DNA from: Corynebacterium lizhenjunii
GTDB lineage: Bacteria; Actinomycetota; Actinomycetes; Mycobacteriales; Mycobacteriaceae
NCBI RefSeq assembly: GCF_011038655.2
Contig: NZ_CP064954.1
Coordinates: 1,364,001-1,428,000 of the forward strand
Direction of reading: 5' to 3'
DNA length: 64,000 nucleotides
Shown here: piece after piece, positions 55,893 to 64,000 of the stretch
How the letters are laid out: each line of letters starts with the position of its first letter
How positions within the stretch are numbered: position 1 is the stretch's first letter
The notes under the pieces: model-generated
Databases searched by the model: none
Seen by the model: the letters and a program-made list of their open reading frames with translations, nothing else
Told to the model about the DNA's origin: nothing
Made by a program: the position numbers and the translations under genes

Positions 55893-57869
55893 TCATCCGA
55901 TTTTTCGCATGACACCATAAAGTTTCGTGGGGCTTGTAGACGTGCCAGCAAATTGCAGATACTGCCCCTGCGCCACCTTGACCATGCCGCTCGCAGTGGT
56001 GGAATCAGTCGAAACCGCGACTATCGATGGGCTACTACCGGCAGAGCCACGCCTGATCGCCAAATTGGTGACCCGCGCCTCGGCATGCAAAGCCATCTCG
56101 TACACCCCCGGCGGGATCGTTACCTTCATCCCGTCTACCGCGCCAGGAGACGACACAGCCCCACCAGAGACAATCTCAGTTTTCCCACTGCCGCTAAATG
56201 TCCCCGTCCACACGATCAGTGACTCGTTCACGACGTTGACAATCTCTTGCTGATATCTCGCGATAGAATCCTGTAGGCCCTGGATGTTTTGCATCATGCT
56301 CTGCTGAATCGCATTTGTGTATTCCGTAGACAGCCGATAGTAGGTACTCGCCGATTGGGATGCTGCACTTCGGACTTCCTCCACCGTTTGGGTGAGGTCT
56401 CCACGCGCCCGCTGGACGGCTTCCATAGCTAGCCGGTGGTGGTTTTGCGTTGATTGCGACATGTCCGTGCGGGCGGCCATCACTTCAGCATCCACATACC
56501 CCTTACGGGCCAGGTGGTTCGCACTGGTGGGGTTGGTGCGGGAATGGATAAAACCATCGACACCGGTTTGCACAATCTGAGCAGGGCCCACCTGACTATC
56601 AGCATAGGGCTGGGCCACCACATCACCAGAGCCCAAACCCTTAGGTATCGGCACCAGGGTGATGTCACTAAACGACAGGATCGCCCCGGTCTCTTCACCC
56701 TGCGCGTGGTTGGTGTAGATGGTGCGGATTGTGCCCTGCGTCGTGTTTGGGGCCAGCCTTATGCGGCCACTAATCCTAGTCCACACGGTAGGCACAGTGT
56801 AACGAGTCAGCAGGTAGGTTTGCCCGGTGCCCGCGTCCCCATAATCGTAGGAGGCCACAGCCTGCGCGTTGTTGCCGTCGCGCAATTCCATGTATAGCAC
56901 GCTATTCGGCTTATCCGCCTTGACCTGGAAACTGATCCAGTAGTCCAGGGAGGGGTCGATGGTGAAAAACGCTTGTGGGGGCGTGAAATTACGGGTACCC
57001 GGGTTGGTGGTGTAGATTCTGCCCACCCGTGGATCGGTGCCAGCCTCGATTGTGTTGTGGCGTGCCCATAGTTGGCCTTGTCCGTCTTCTGGGATGATGG
57101 ACACCCCGGGGGTGTAGTGGTCCGTAATATCGGCGCGGGTGTGGGTGTGTGCTGCTGTGGCACCTGGTTCGCCCCGCTCGCCTTTAGGCCCGGTAAGTGC
57201 CGGGGACAGGGCGCCGTTTACGCGTAGCCGGTCGCCCTCCCACGTGGTGGAGGTAGCAATCTGCTCACTACGCTGGCGCGCTGTCTCTGCCCGGGTTGCG
57301 GCCGCCGTTGCGGTAGTAGCCGAGTTGCGGGCCGCCGTGGCCTGCGTGGTGGCTGTCGCCGCCGCCGTGGTAGCCTCCTGCGCCTTCGTGGTGGCCGCCG
57401 TCGCCTGATTAGTCGCCGTGGTCGCCTGCGTGCGAGCCGTAGCAGCATGATTACCCGCTGTAGTAGCCGCTGTTTCGGCACGATTACGGGCCGCCTCCGC
57501 CGCTGTTTTCGCGGCCAGGGCTTCACGAACCGAACCCACAGCATCAGCAGCCAACTTCTCAATCGCCCCGGCGGTGGCATCATCAGCCACCAACCCAGCC
57601 TCGACCACATCAGCCAAAGACTGCTGTGCTCCCGTCCCCACCACGATAGGGATTGATTCCACCGGACGGCCCGCCTCCACCAGCACCATAACCGCCGGGC
57701 CTGCCAGCACCTCAAAACGCACCACGCTACCCGTGACCTCCACACGGTCCTGCGATGTCACCACCACACCCCGGCCATGAGTACGCACCCTAGGAGCACG
57801 CACCCACACCTCAGACACCCGCGCCGCCCGCGTAGTCACCAAAGACAAATCACCAGACACAACCGGCAT
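55893..57869 (-). CDS. Phage tail fibre / receptor-binding-like protein with coiled coil and collagen-like segment
   Basis: 658 residues. An N-terminal beta domain (about 1-95), an Ala/Thr-rich repeat with heptad pattern (about 100-208, blocks such as ATTKAQEATTAAATAT) predicted as trimeric coiled coil, a short collagen-like GPKGERGEPGA (227-237), a carbohydrate-binding-like beta domain (AFFTIDPSLDYWISFQVKAD, about 300-410), a second helical shaft (AEVMAARTDMSQSTQNHH, about 465-550), and a C-terminal beta knob. ATG overlaps the upstream TAA by one base. Probable adhesin. Confidence 0.8.
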   Translation of the reverse strand: MPVVSGDLSLVTTRAARVSEVWVRAPRVRTHGRGVVVTSQDRVEVTGSVVRFEVLAGPAVMVLVEAGRPVESIPIVVGTGAQQSLADVVEAGLVADDATAGAIEKLAADAVGSVREALAAKTAAEAARNRAETAATTAGNHAATARTQATTATNQATAATTKAQEATTAAATATTQATAARNSATTATAAATRAETARQRSEQIATSTTWEGDRLRVNGALSPALTGPKGERGEPGATAAHTHTRADITDHYTPGVSIIPEDGQGQLWARHNTIEAGTDPRVGRIYTTNPGTRNFTPPQAFFTIDPSLDYWISFQVKADKPNSVLYMELRDGNNAQAVASYDYGDAGTGQTYLLTRYTVPTVWTRISGRIRLAPNTTQGTIRTIYTNHAQGEETGAILSFSDITLVPIPKGLGSGDVVAQPYADSQVGPAQIVQTGVDGFIHSRTNPTSANHLARKGYVDAEVMAARTDMSQSTQNHHRLAMEAVQRARGDLTQTVEEVRSAASQSASTYYRLSTEYTNAIQQSMMQNIQGLQDSIARYQQEIVNVVNESLIVWTGTFSGSGKTEIVSGGAVSSPGAVDGMKVTIPPGVYEMALHAEARVTNLAIRRGSAGSSPSIVAVSTDSTTASGMVKVAQGQYLQFAGTSTSPTKLYGVMRKIG

Positions 57870-59482
57870 TATCCAACCTCCTCAATCCACGTCGCTTTAG
57901 ACGTGCACCCATGCACACGCCGCTGCGACTCATACAATGCGCTACTCTTGACCTGAAAAAATACTTGCTCACCAGCAGGAATATCCTTACCGGAACACGT
58001 CACACTCATCGCGATACGCCCATTACCCCACGGCCCCAACGGCCCAAAACTATAAGACTCATAACTAGCCAGCGTCTTACCGCCAGAGGTAATAATCCGC
58101 ACCGCATAACCCGAGCCACGATCCGCCGCCGACCACAACACACGCCAATACCCAGCAAACATACGGCCGGGTTTTCGCACCGTAACCGTGTGCGCGCTAA
58201 TCGTCTCCCACTGGCCTTTAGCCGGGCCATGCCCACCGGACTCTTTACTAGAATCCAGCTGCACAATCGGAGACGCCGCCCACGTGACACGCACCATTTC
58301 ATTCGGCTTAATCTGCAGCCTGGTCTTATCCGCAATACCCGGGGTGAAAAACTGTGCCAGCGGGGTAAGCGTCTTGCGAGCATCCCCACCCTCGTTAAAA
58401 TCGTAGGTAAACCACTCCTGCAACTGCATAGAATTAGCAGTCGGTACCAGGCATTCCCACAACTCCGCACTAGCCTGCGTGACAGGATAATCCGGGTGCG
58501 ATGACCCAAAACGCGACGCCATGACAGTGTTCACCTGGCCCTGAGTAGACTTCACTAAATCCTGCTGCACGCTCTTAATCTGGCCAATGACTTCTTCCTG
58601 CGCGGCATCAATCAGGGCCTGATGACGCTCAAACTCCGCCCGCCCCTCATTAATAAGATTCTGCTTCTCCTGAAACTCCTGCGTAATCCGATTAAATTCA
58701 CCCTGGTCACTCCACAACCGCCGATGCAAGTCACCGGAATAGGTATCAAAATCAGCCTGCGACACCAGACTACTAATCCGGGTAGCGACATCACGCCGGT
58801 CACGCTCCACAACAGCAGAAACCGCCTCCACCTTGGCATCAACCCCCGCCACCTCTTGGCGTGCTGTGGACGCAGTAGACTGCGCAGCACTAGCCACAGC
58901 ATGAGCCTGGGCAACATCCTTGGCCCGCTCCCTACGCTCCTGGGCAATATCGCGCTCCAACTGCTTATTGGCCCGCTCCAAAGCATCAGAGTCCTGCAAC
59001 AATTGGCCACCAACATGAACAGACCAATCCACCACCGCCCCAACCCTGACAACATCCTCAATCCGAGTCACAGGCACCTCAAGCACCTTGCCCCAAATCA
59101 TCACCGGCACCACGTCATCAACATCAAAATCAACACGCGGCACCAACACCCCAAGATGTTCACGGGTTAGGTCGCGTTCAAAAAAGGCATCCCCATCAGT
59201 ACGCGCGGCGGCAGCATCCAAGGTCGCTTCCACATCAGAAAACCCCGCCAGGTCCCCATCAGCGGCGGTAATACTGACATCCTGGCGCACAAACCTGCGC
59301 CCCATACGCCCCGGCTCAGCCTTAAGCCTTGCCGCGTAACCAAACTCGCGGTCATCGGCAAGCTTCGGGCGCTGCTCCTCCGGCACACTCTCCGGCCAAC
59401 TGACTTGCCAACGCCCATAAGCAAACGCCCCCAGGCTGCGCAAAATGGTTAACTCGCCACCATCAGCAATAATCGGATGCAT
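57869..59482 (-). CDS. Phage minor tail protein with central coiled coil
   Basis: 537 residues. The N-terminal 130 residues (ADGGELTILRSLGAFAYGRW) resemble hub-type tail components. The middle (about 165-310: ERANKQLERDIAQERRERAK, QAHAVASAAQSTASTAR, EEVIGQIKSVQQDLVKSTQG) is coiled coil. The C-terminal 220 residues form a beta-rich domain (MVRVTWAASPIVQLDSS, AGYWRVLWSAADRGSGY). Located between the Gp37-like tail protein and the fibre. Exact position in the tail tip cannot be told. Confidence 0.8.
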   Translation of the reverse strand: MHPIIADGGELTILRSLGAFAYGRWQVSWPESVPEEQRPKLADDREFGYAARLKAEPGRMGRRFVRQDVSITAADGDLAGFSDVEATLDAAAARTDGDAFFERDLTREHLGVLVPRVDFDVDDVVPVMIWGKVLEVPVTRIEDVVRVGAVVDWSVHVGGQLLQDSDALERANKQLERDIAQERRERAKDVAQAHAVASAAQSTASTARQEVAGVDAKVEAVSAVVERDRRDVATRISSLVSQADFDTYSGDLHRRLWSDQGEFNRITQEFQEKQNLINEGRAEFERHQALIDAAQEEVIGQIKSVQQDLVKSTQGQVNTVMASRFGSSHPDYPVTQASAELWECLVPTANSMQLQEWFTYDFNEGGDARKTLTPLAQFFTPGIADKTRLQIKPNEMVRVTWAASPIVQLDSSKESGGHGPAKGQWETISAHTVTVRKPGRMFAGYWRVLWSAADRGSGYAVRIITSGGKTLASYESYSFGPLGPWGNGRIAMSVTCSGKDIPAGEQVFFQVKSSALYESQRRVHGCTSKATWIEEVG

Positions 59483-59487
59483 GGTTT

Positions 59488-60366
59488 CTAGGCCTCCTTA
59501 ATCTCGCGTACGCGCACTACAAGCACAGGATGAGCAAAAAACTTGCCCACATAGGTCGCGGGGTCGCGGCGGGTGCGGGTATAAATCGACCCATCGCCCG
59601 GCCACCACAAGGACACACCAATACCCAACCCCGCCGCCCGACACGTCTCAGCCACCGTATCCAACACAGGGTCATCATTCACCCTCACCAAAGCCTGAGG
59701 GGACTTATCCGCCCGGGTGGCAAAATCCACCACCGCATGCGGGTTATCCGCCCACCCATACAAGGCGTTTACGGCATCAAATGAGTCCTGGATGATGTTT
59801 TGGACCACCCTGCGGGCCCGCCCGGTCACGGTGTACCCATCCGCCCGGGTAGCAAACGGTAACTGTGCTAATTGGCGCGGCGTCTTATAGGCCACCCCGC
59901 CGGCGTCGGTGGTCCACTCATCAAACCGGGCACTAGCCCACTCTACGGGCACCGACGGGCACGGCCACCAGCTTAGCGAATCCACTAGTCCCACACCGTG
60001 GACTACCAGGGTGGCCGGGCCTGTGCTTCCCGATGCCACCGTGTGGGTTACCGTGGCCACCTGCCTAGGTTTTCCAGCACGAGCCAGCATGATAAGGCGG
60101 GTAGGGCCAGCAGCCGGGACCAGGCGGCCAGCAGCATCCTGCACACCCAAGCCCGCCCCAACCAAATCATTGACCACCCGATCCCCCGGGGTGACAGCCA
60201 AAGTCACGGCCACAGATTCAGCTTCCAGGCGGGCCTGCGGAAAACTAACATCCACAACCCCACCCAACTCATACAGGGGCAAACCAAACTCATCCAATAT
60301 GCCCAACCATTGGCCCTCATCAGCGACTACCTGGTCAATGTGCTTGCGCCACTGTCTCAAATCCAC
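59488..60366 (-). CDS. Phage tail protein (siphovirus Gp37-like / baseplate hub type)
   Basis: 292 residues, starting 10 bases inside the distal tail gene end. FGLPLYELGGVVDVSFPQAR, PGDRVVNDLVGAGL and RVNDDPVLDTVAETCRAAGLG are features seen in actinophage Gp37-like tail proteins that follow the distal tail protein. Probably builds the tail tip hub. 5 bp before the next tail gene. Confidence 0.75.
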   Translation of the reverse strand: MDLRQWRKHIDQVVADEGQWLGILDEFGLPLYELGGVVDVSFPQARLEAESVAVTLAVTPGDRVVNDLVGAGLGVQDAAGRLVPAAGPTRLIMLARAGKPRQVATVTHTVASGSTGPATLVVHGVGLVDSLSWWPCPSVPVEWASARFDEWTTDAGGVAYKTPRQLAQLPFATRADGYTVTGRARRVVQNIIQDSFDAVNALYGWADNPHAVVDFATRADKSPQALVRVNDDPVLDTVAETCRAAGLGIGVSLWWPGDGSIYTRTRRDPATYVGKFFAHPVLVVRVREIKEA

Positions 60367-61094
60367 GGGTCAAACACTCCAATCGTGTATTCCAGGCGCG
60401 CCCCGGAGGGGAGTCGGTAGGTGCGGGTCTGGTCAACAGGTACGCACTCACCAACCATGTCAACTACCACCGGAGCACCGTCGCCACTAGTGGGCAGGGC
60501 CCGGCCACCCGCCAGGCGGTCGAGGGGTAGCCGGTACTCCTGTGTTACGGCAGGCAGCCGGAACTGCACCCCAGACGGGAGAGTTACAGCCCCACCGGCC
60601 CCATTCCACACAACCACAGGCCATATGGGAACATCACCCGGATTCGTCACAGTAACCACCGGGCCAGGTGCAGAAACAAAAGACTCCCACACCCCACCAT
60701 CAGCCACCAACCCCACCACCAACCGAGTGCCCAAATCCGGCACCACAGACGGCGCCGGCAAGGGGGCACGCAAGCGAACCTTAAGGTGATAAGCACCCTG
60801 CCCACAATCCAACACCAATTCGCCCGCCCGGCGGGTAGAAAAATCACGCCGCAACTGCGCCCACTGCGCGCGATTAAACACCACAGCGGCAAATTCACCC
60901 TCAATGCTGCGGATTACCCGGTCGCGAAAATCCACCCGCGCCCCGGGCACGCCCACAGTCTCTACGGGGTTATCTTCGAACGTGCCCACAAACCCGGTTA
61001 AAGAATCCTGCTCAATAAACGGTTCCTTATACCGGCCAGTGAACAATTCATAACTCGCCCCGCCGGGGGAAATGTAGGTCAGGGTGCATGGCAT
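60357..61094 (-). CDS. Phage distal tail protein
   Basis: 245 residues from ATG 61094 behind GGAGG. A beta-sandwich protein with FTGRYKEPFIEQDSLTGFVG and ETVGVPGARVDFRDR near the N-terminus and VTNPGDVPIWPVVVWNGAGG late, the usual signature of siphophage distal tail (Dit) proteins. Located directly after the tape measure gene (41 bp), as expected. Confidence 0.82.
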   Translation of the reverse strand: MPCTLTYISPGGASYELFTGRYKEPFIEQDSLTGFVGTFEDNPVETVGVPGARVDFRDRVIRSIEGEFAAVVFNRAQWAQLRRDFSTRRAGELVLDCGQGAYHLKVRLRAPLPAPSVVPDLGTRLVVGLVADGGVWESFVSAPGPVVTVTNPGDVPIWPVVVWNGAGGAVTLPSGVQFRLPAVTQEYRLPLDRLAGGRALPTSGDGAPVVVDMVGECVPVDQTRTYRLPSGARLEYTIGVFDPWI

Positions 61095-61134
61095 CCTGAA
61101 ACCACCTCCATTCTTATTGTCCAATCCACCAGGC

Positions 61135-63999
61135 CTATCCCCTCACCTGCGCGGCAACCGTCGCACCGGCCGCCGGGGGATTCTCCAAACGGTCCACACG
61201 ACCACCAAGGTGCTTAATAAGCCCCATAACCTGCTCGCGGGTAAACGACTCACCCACCAACGTCACAGCCGTGGACTTACCCGCCAAGTTCTTGAGCTCT
61301 GCAGCGGTATCCGCCTGCGACTTCGCCAACTCAGCCAATGCAGCACGCACCCCACCATCATCCGGATTGGTGCGCCAATACTCCGCCAAAGACAGGTGCG
61401 AGGCCTTTTCAGCTTCCAGGCCGCTAATCATCGTCTTGAGTGGATCCAGCTTTTCGCGGTGCTCCAACTCAGCCATGTTGCGCTCCAACTTGGCACGCAG
61501 ATTATCCTGTTCAGCCTTAAGATCGACCAGGTGATTCTCGAACTCGATCTTGCCCAAGGCACGTTCTGCGTCGCCTAGCGCACTGTTTTTGATTAGCGTC
61601 GCAATCTTGTCGCCGGTGCCCCAAAAGGCCATGCCCCGCGCGCTAGACAATAGGCCCTCAATTTCGCGTTTCGCGGCGCGGCCGTCCTCACCAAACTCCG
61701 GGCGGGCTTCCAGCTCTGCGAGTTCAGCATCAATTTGGCTGATACGGCGGCGTGTCTGTCGCTTAAGGTTGGCGTTAAAAAGGTTGCGGATATCACTGAG
61801 CTCTGCCTGCGCTTGGGCCTTTTCGGCCACCAAATCCGCATAGCGCTTCTTCACAGTCGCCTCGATGTTATCCAAACCGAACGTCTGCCCAGACGCGATA
61901 GCCAACTTCTTCGCCGCATTCTCCAGATTCGCAGTAACATCCCGCAAATCCAACGCCGCCACAGTCGCCTTATACAACGATTCCAGATTGGCAGCTTGGG
62001 CCTGCTTTTCCAGCAGCTGCAGATTAACCTGCTCCGCACGCCACGCCTCGAACAGCTCATGGGACTTATCCGACCACTGCGCCATGGCATCCAGGGCATC
62101 CTGGTTCGCCCCAATCATGCCCCACCTAAACCGGTCAAACGCCAAAGACAGGTCATCGTAAGCCAAGGCCGCCAGGCGCATATCCGCCTTACGCTGCGCC
62201 TCAAACGCCGCTTGCGCCTGCGCCGCCTTAACCACGCCCTCCAATTGGGCATTAACCCCATCCCAGTGGGCAATACGAACCTCACGGAACGCAGCGGCCA
62301 GCTCAATTTGAGCCATAGCCTGGTCCAGGGACAACCCCACAACATCATTGCGCAGCTTCGCGACAACCTCAGCAAGCTTGCCCATGGACCCATAGGCCTC
62401 GCTAATGCCCTGCCAGGCGGTAGCAACACCCTTGAGGACATCTTGAATCTTGCCGTTAATCCACCCAATGATCTTCTTAGGAATCTCAATGGCCAGCTTC
62501 ACGACTTCCAGCATCATCGCAATCTGTGCCTGGCCAGTAGCCATAGCCGCCATCTTCACCGCACCATGAGCCTTAGCCAAATCAGCCTCAGCGGCAGCCA
62601 CGTCATCAGGGGAGCCCTCCGCACGCGCCTTAGCAAGGTTGCGTTCTGCCTGCTTGACAGCATCAGCGGCATCAACCTGCCCCACAGCGGCATCCTGCAG
62701 CCCATCCCAAGCATCAACCACACCGCCAAAGGTAGAGGCGATGCCATTAATGCCGAAGATTTGGCCCACGGAATCAGCCAACTTCAGCCCCTCACCAGCA
62801 GTCATATTCTGCAGGTAGGCACGAATCGACGCCCCGGCGGAAATGTCGCGGTACTGGGCCCCGGCAAACCCGGCCGCATTGACTAGGCGCTTAGCAATCG
62901 TATCGCCCACAATCTCCGCCGTGGAACCATAGCCCCAATCACCACCACGCCACGCGATAACAAATTCCTCCATGGCACCAGCCAGGCGCGGGGTCATAGC
63001 AACAAACCGGTCAAAAGCACGGGTTAGGCCAGGCGGTAGCACCCGTTCCGGGGCACCCTTGTTAATGGCAATACCATTGGTCGGCAAAATACCGCCAGTG
63101 TCAAAAATGCCGGCAGAGTACTTCAGCAGGGCATTATTGCGCCGGTTGCGCTTATCCCACTCATCGGCCAGGGACTGGGCAGTCCCCCAATCAATTTTCT
63201 CATTCTCAAACCGCTTGCCATCTTCACTACCAGACGCGCTAATCCCGTCGGTGCTGGTGGAGTCAATGTCATCAATGTTCTTTCCAGACCCACCCAATGG
63301 GATGTGGAAGATATCCGAGTACTGGGAGTGTCGAGCACCAGCAGCAGGCCCACCAATTTGGCCATTACCGCGCCCGCCACCCATCTCCACATTGATACCC
63401 TTACCAGCAGCATCAAAGATAGTGCCGGAGGTGTGCCCGCCCCACGGGCCACCATTGAAGAAACCAACCTCGAAGGCGTTCTTGCCGCCAGACCGGCCAC
63501 GGGAAAAACCAGCTGCACCCAACTGGGAAGCCTCGTTCATCGTGGCCATGTAGCGGCCACCAGCCAACGGATCAAGCCCACCGGCCAACTCCGCCAACAT
63601 ACCCATCGAGGAAGAACAATCACCCCAATTATGGCCACCAAAAACATACGGGGCACCCTCCAAGGGGCGGGCCGCCTGGAAACCATGCACAGACTTACCC
63701 CGGGCAAAGTCAAGCAACTGCTGAGCTGTTACCCGCTTGTTCTTGCCCCCAACCTGGCCACCCTCAGCAAACCCAGGCAACCCCAGATCGCCCTGGGCAC
63801 CGGTAAGCCTGCCACCGTTGATAGCCTCCAACAACGGCAAGAACCGGCGTGTCATGGCCCGATTGACCACAAACTCCCCCGGCTCTACCCGGGCAATCGG
63901 CTGGCCAACCTCCACACTGTACGCCAGCAGCGGATCGCGGGCGGTACGCGACACACCAGGCACATACGGCAGCAGGCCACCGGAGGCAAACCCAGCCAC
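61135..63999 (-). CDS. Phage tape measure protein with embedded Cys/His peptidase-like domain (partial, 5' end outside window)
   Basis: The C-terminal 954 residues are visible; the frame is open through the window edge, so the GTG at 63999 is not the true start. From that edge: a glycine-rich stretch, GEFVVNRAMTRRFLP, an NlpC/P60-like region with candidate Cys128 in GGHNWGDCSSSMGML and His189 in PWGGHTSGTIFDAAGKGINV, a linker, then LPTNGIAINKGAPERVLPPG, membrane-like/hydrophobic segments and long Ala/Lys/Glu helices (about 430-900). The peptidase may locally open peptidoglycan during DNA injection. Confidence 0.88.
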   Translation of the reverse strand: MAGFASGGLLPYVPGVSRTARDPLLAYSVEVGQPIARVEPGEFVVNRAMTRRFLPLLEAINGGRLTGAQGDLGLPGFAEGGQVGGKNKRVTAQQLLDFARGKSVHGFQAARPLEGAPYVFGGHNWGDCSSSMGMLAELAGGLDPLAGGRYMATMNEASQLGAAGFSRGRSGGKNAFEVGFFNGGPWGGHTSGTIFDAAGKGINVEMGGGRGNGQIGGPAAGARHSQYSDIFHIPLGGSGKNIDDIDSTSTDGISASGSEDGKRFENEKIDWGTAQSLADEWDKRNRRNNALLKYSAGIFDTGGILPTNGIAINKGAPERVLPPGLTRAFDRFVAMTPRLAGAMEEFVIAWRGGDWGYGSTAEIVGDTIAKRLVNAAGFAGAQYRDISAGASIRAYLQNMTAGEGLKLADSVGQIFGINGIASTFGGVVDAWDGLQDAAVGQVDAADAVKQAERNLAKARAEGSPDDVAAAEADLAKAHGAVKMAAMATGQAQIAMMLEVVKLAIEIPKKIIGWINGKIQDVLKGVATAWQGISEAYGSMGKLAEVVAKLRNDVVGLSLDQAMAQIELAAAFREVRIAHWDGVNAQLEGVVKAAQAQAAFEAQRKADMRLAALAYDDLSLAFDRFRWGMIGANQDALDAMAQWSDKSHELFEAWRAEQVNLQLLEKQAQAANLESLYKATVAALDLRDVTANLENAAKKLAIASGQTFGLDNIEATVKKRYADLVAEKAQAQAELSDIRNLFNANLKRQTRRRISQIDAELAELEARPEFGEDGRAAKREIEGLLSSARGMAFWGTGDKIATLIKNSALGDAERALGKIEFENHLVDLKAEQDNLRAKLERNMAELEHREKLDPLKTMISGLEAEKASHLSLAEYWRTNPDDGGVRAALAELAKSQADTAAELKNLAGKSTAVTLVGESFTREQVMGLIKHLGGRVDRLENPPAAGATVAAQVRG

Positions 64000-64000
64000 G

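Larger units (their letters stand above)
52818..64000. mobile_element. Prophage, one end only (tail and lysis modules)
   Basis: From the 3' end of tRNA-Val(CAC) to the window edge, all genes read on the minus strand and form a siphophage late region: tape measure, distal tail, tail/adhesion proteins, endolysin, holin. Integrase, capsid and packaging genes are not in view and should lie beyond 64000. The inner boundary is inferred; the attachment core is not provable without the other end. Confidence 0.85.

Overview
The window is a high-GC actinobacterial chromosome segment that looks like the genus Corynebacterium. The reasons are the gene order aroE / aroC-aroK-aroB-aroQ, alaS-ruvX-mltG, tesB / yebC-ruvC-ruvA-ruvB-yajC-secD-secF / dipeptide-binding lipoprotein / apt / rel, and thrS-HIT-pgsA-patA-pimA (phosphatidylinositol mannoside synthesis), together with a CE1758/CE1759-type flavin enzyme pair. 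I cannot name the species from sequence alone. No rRNA, CRISPR array or replication origin is visible.

Layout. 1-16 kb: shikimate pathway genes (aroQ partial, aroB, aroK, aroC, aroE), a type IV prepilin peptidase, an ACR3-type arsenite exporter placed in opposite orientation inside this block, then mltG, ruvX, alaS, rarA, a phosphotransferase-fold protein and aspS, all on the minus strand. 15-21 kb, plus strand: a membrane-anchored HEIGHH metallopeptidase, a PiT phosphate transporter, a luciferase-like monooxygenase overlapping its FMN reductase, and L-serine ammonia-lyase. 21-26.8 kb: hisS, a glyoxalase-II-like hydrolase and tpx (minus); a secreted cyclophilin and two small secreted paralogous proteins (plus); a DUF421 membrane protein and a small membrane protein (minus).

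26.8-28.7 kb: one complete IS1634/IS1549-type insertion sequence with 15-bp imperfect ends, flanked by an unusually long (84 bp) perfect target duplication. 28.8-43 kb: rel, apt, a peptide-binding lipoprotein, secF, secD, yajC, ruvB, ruvA, ruvC, yebC, tesB (minus) and a GT87-type mannosyltransferase (plus). 43-51.4 kb: a LemA-like protein, pimA, patA, pgsA, a HIT hydrolase, thrS, then a copper/heme set (DyP peroxidase, PCuAC chaperone, CopC-domain protein), all minus.

51.6-52.8 kb: six tRNA genes on the minus strand (three identical Gly-GCC, two identical Val-GAC, one Cys-GCA) and a Val-CAC tRNA on the plus strand. Its 3' end faces a prophage that fills the rest of the window. Only the tail and lysis end of the prophage is visible, read right to left: tape measure protein with an embedded Cys/His peptidase-like domain, distal tail protein, two tail proteins, a receptor-binding-like fibre, a double carbohydrate-binding-like protein, amidase endolysin, holin and two small lysis-region membrane proteins, ending at a strong terminator.

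The most interesting observations are: (i) a dispersed 9-mer TGCCGATGC (extended consensus AGYYTGCCGATGCCNCC) present 16 times in the first 51 kb and absent as an exact match from the prophage and the IS; (ii) the long target duplication of the IS over a three-hairpin intergenic block; (iii) three CACATGTG palindromes in front of the metallopeptidase gene; (iv) the tandem secreted paralogues; (v) the phage structures.
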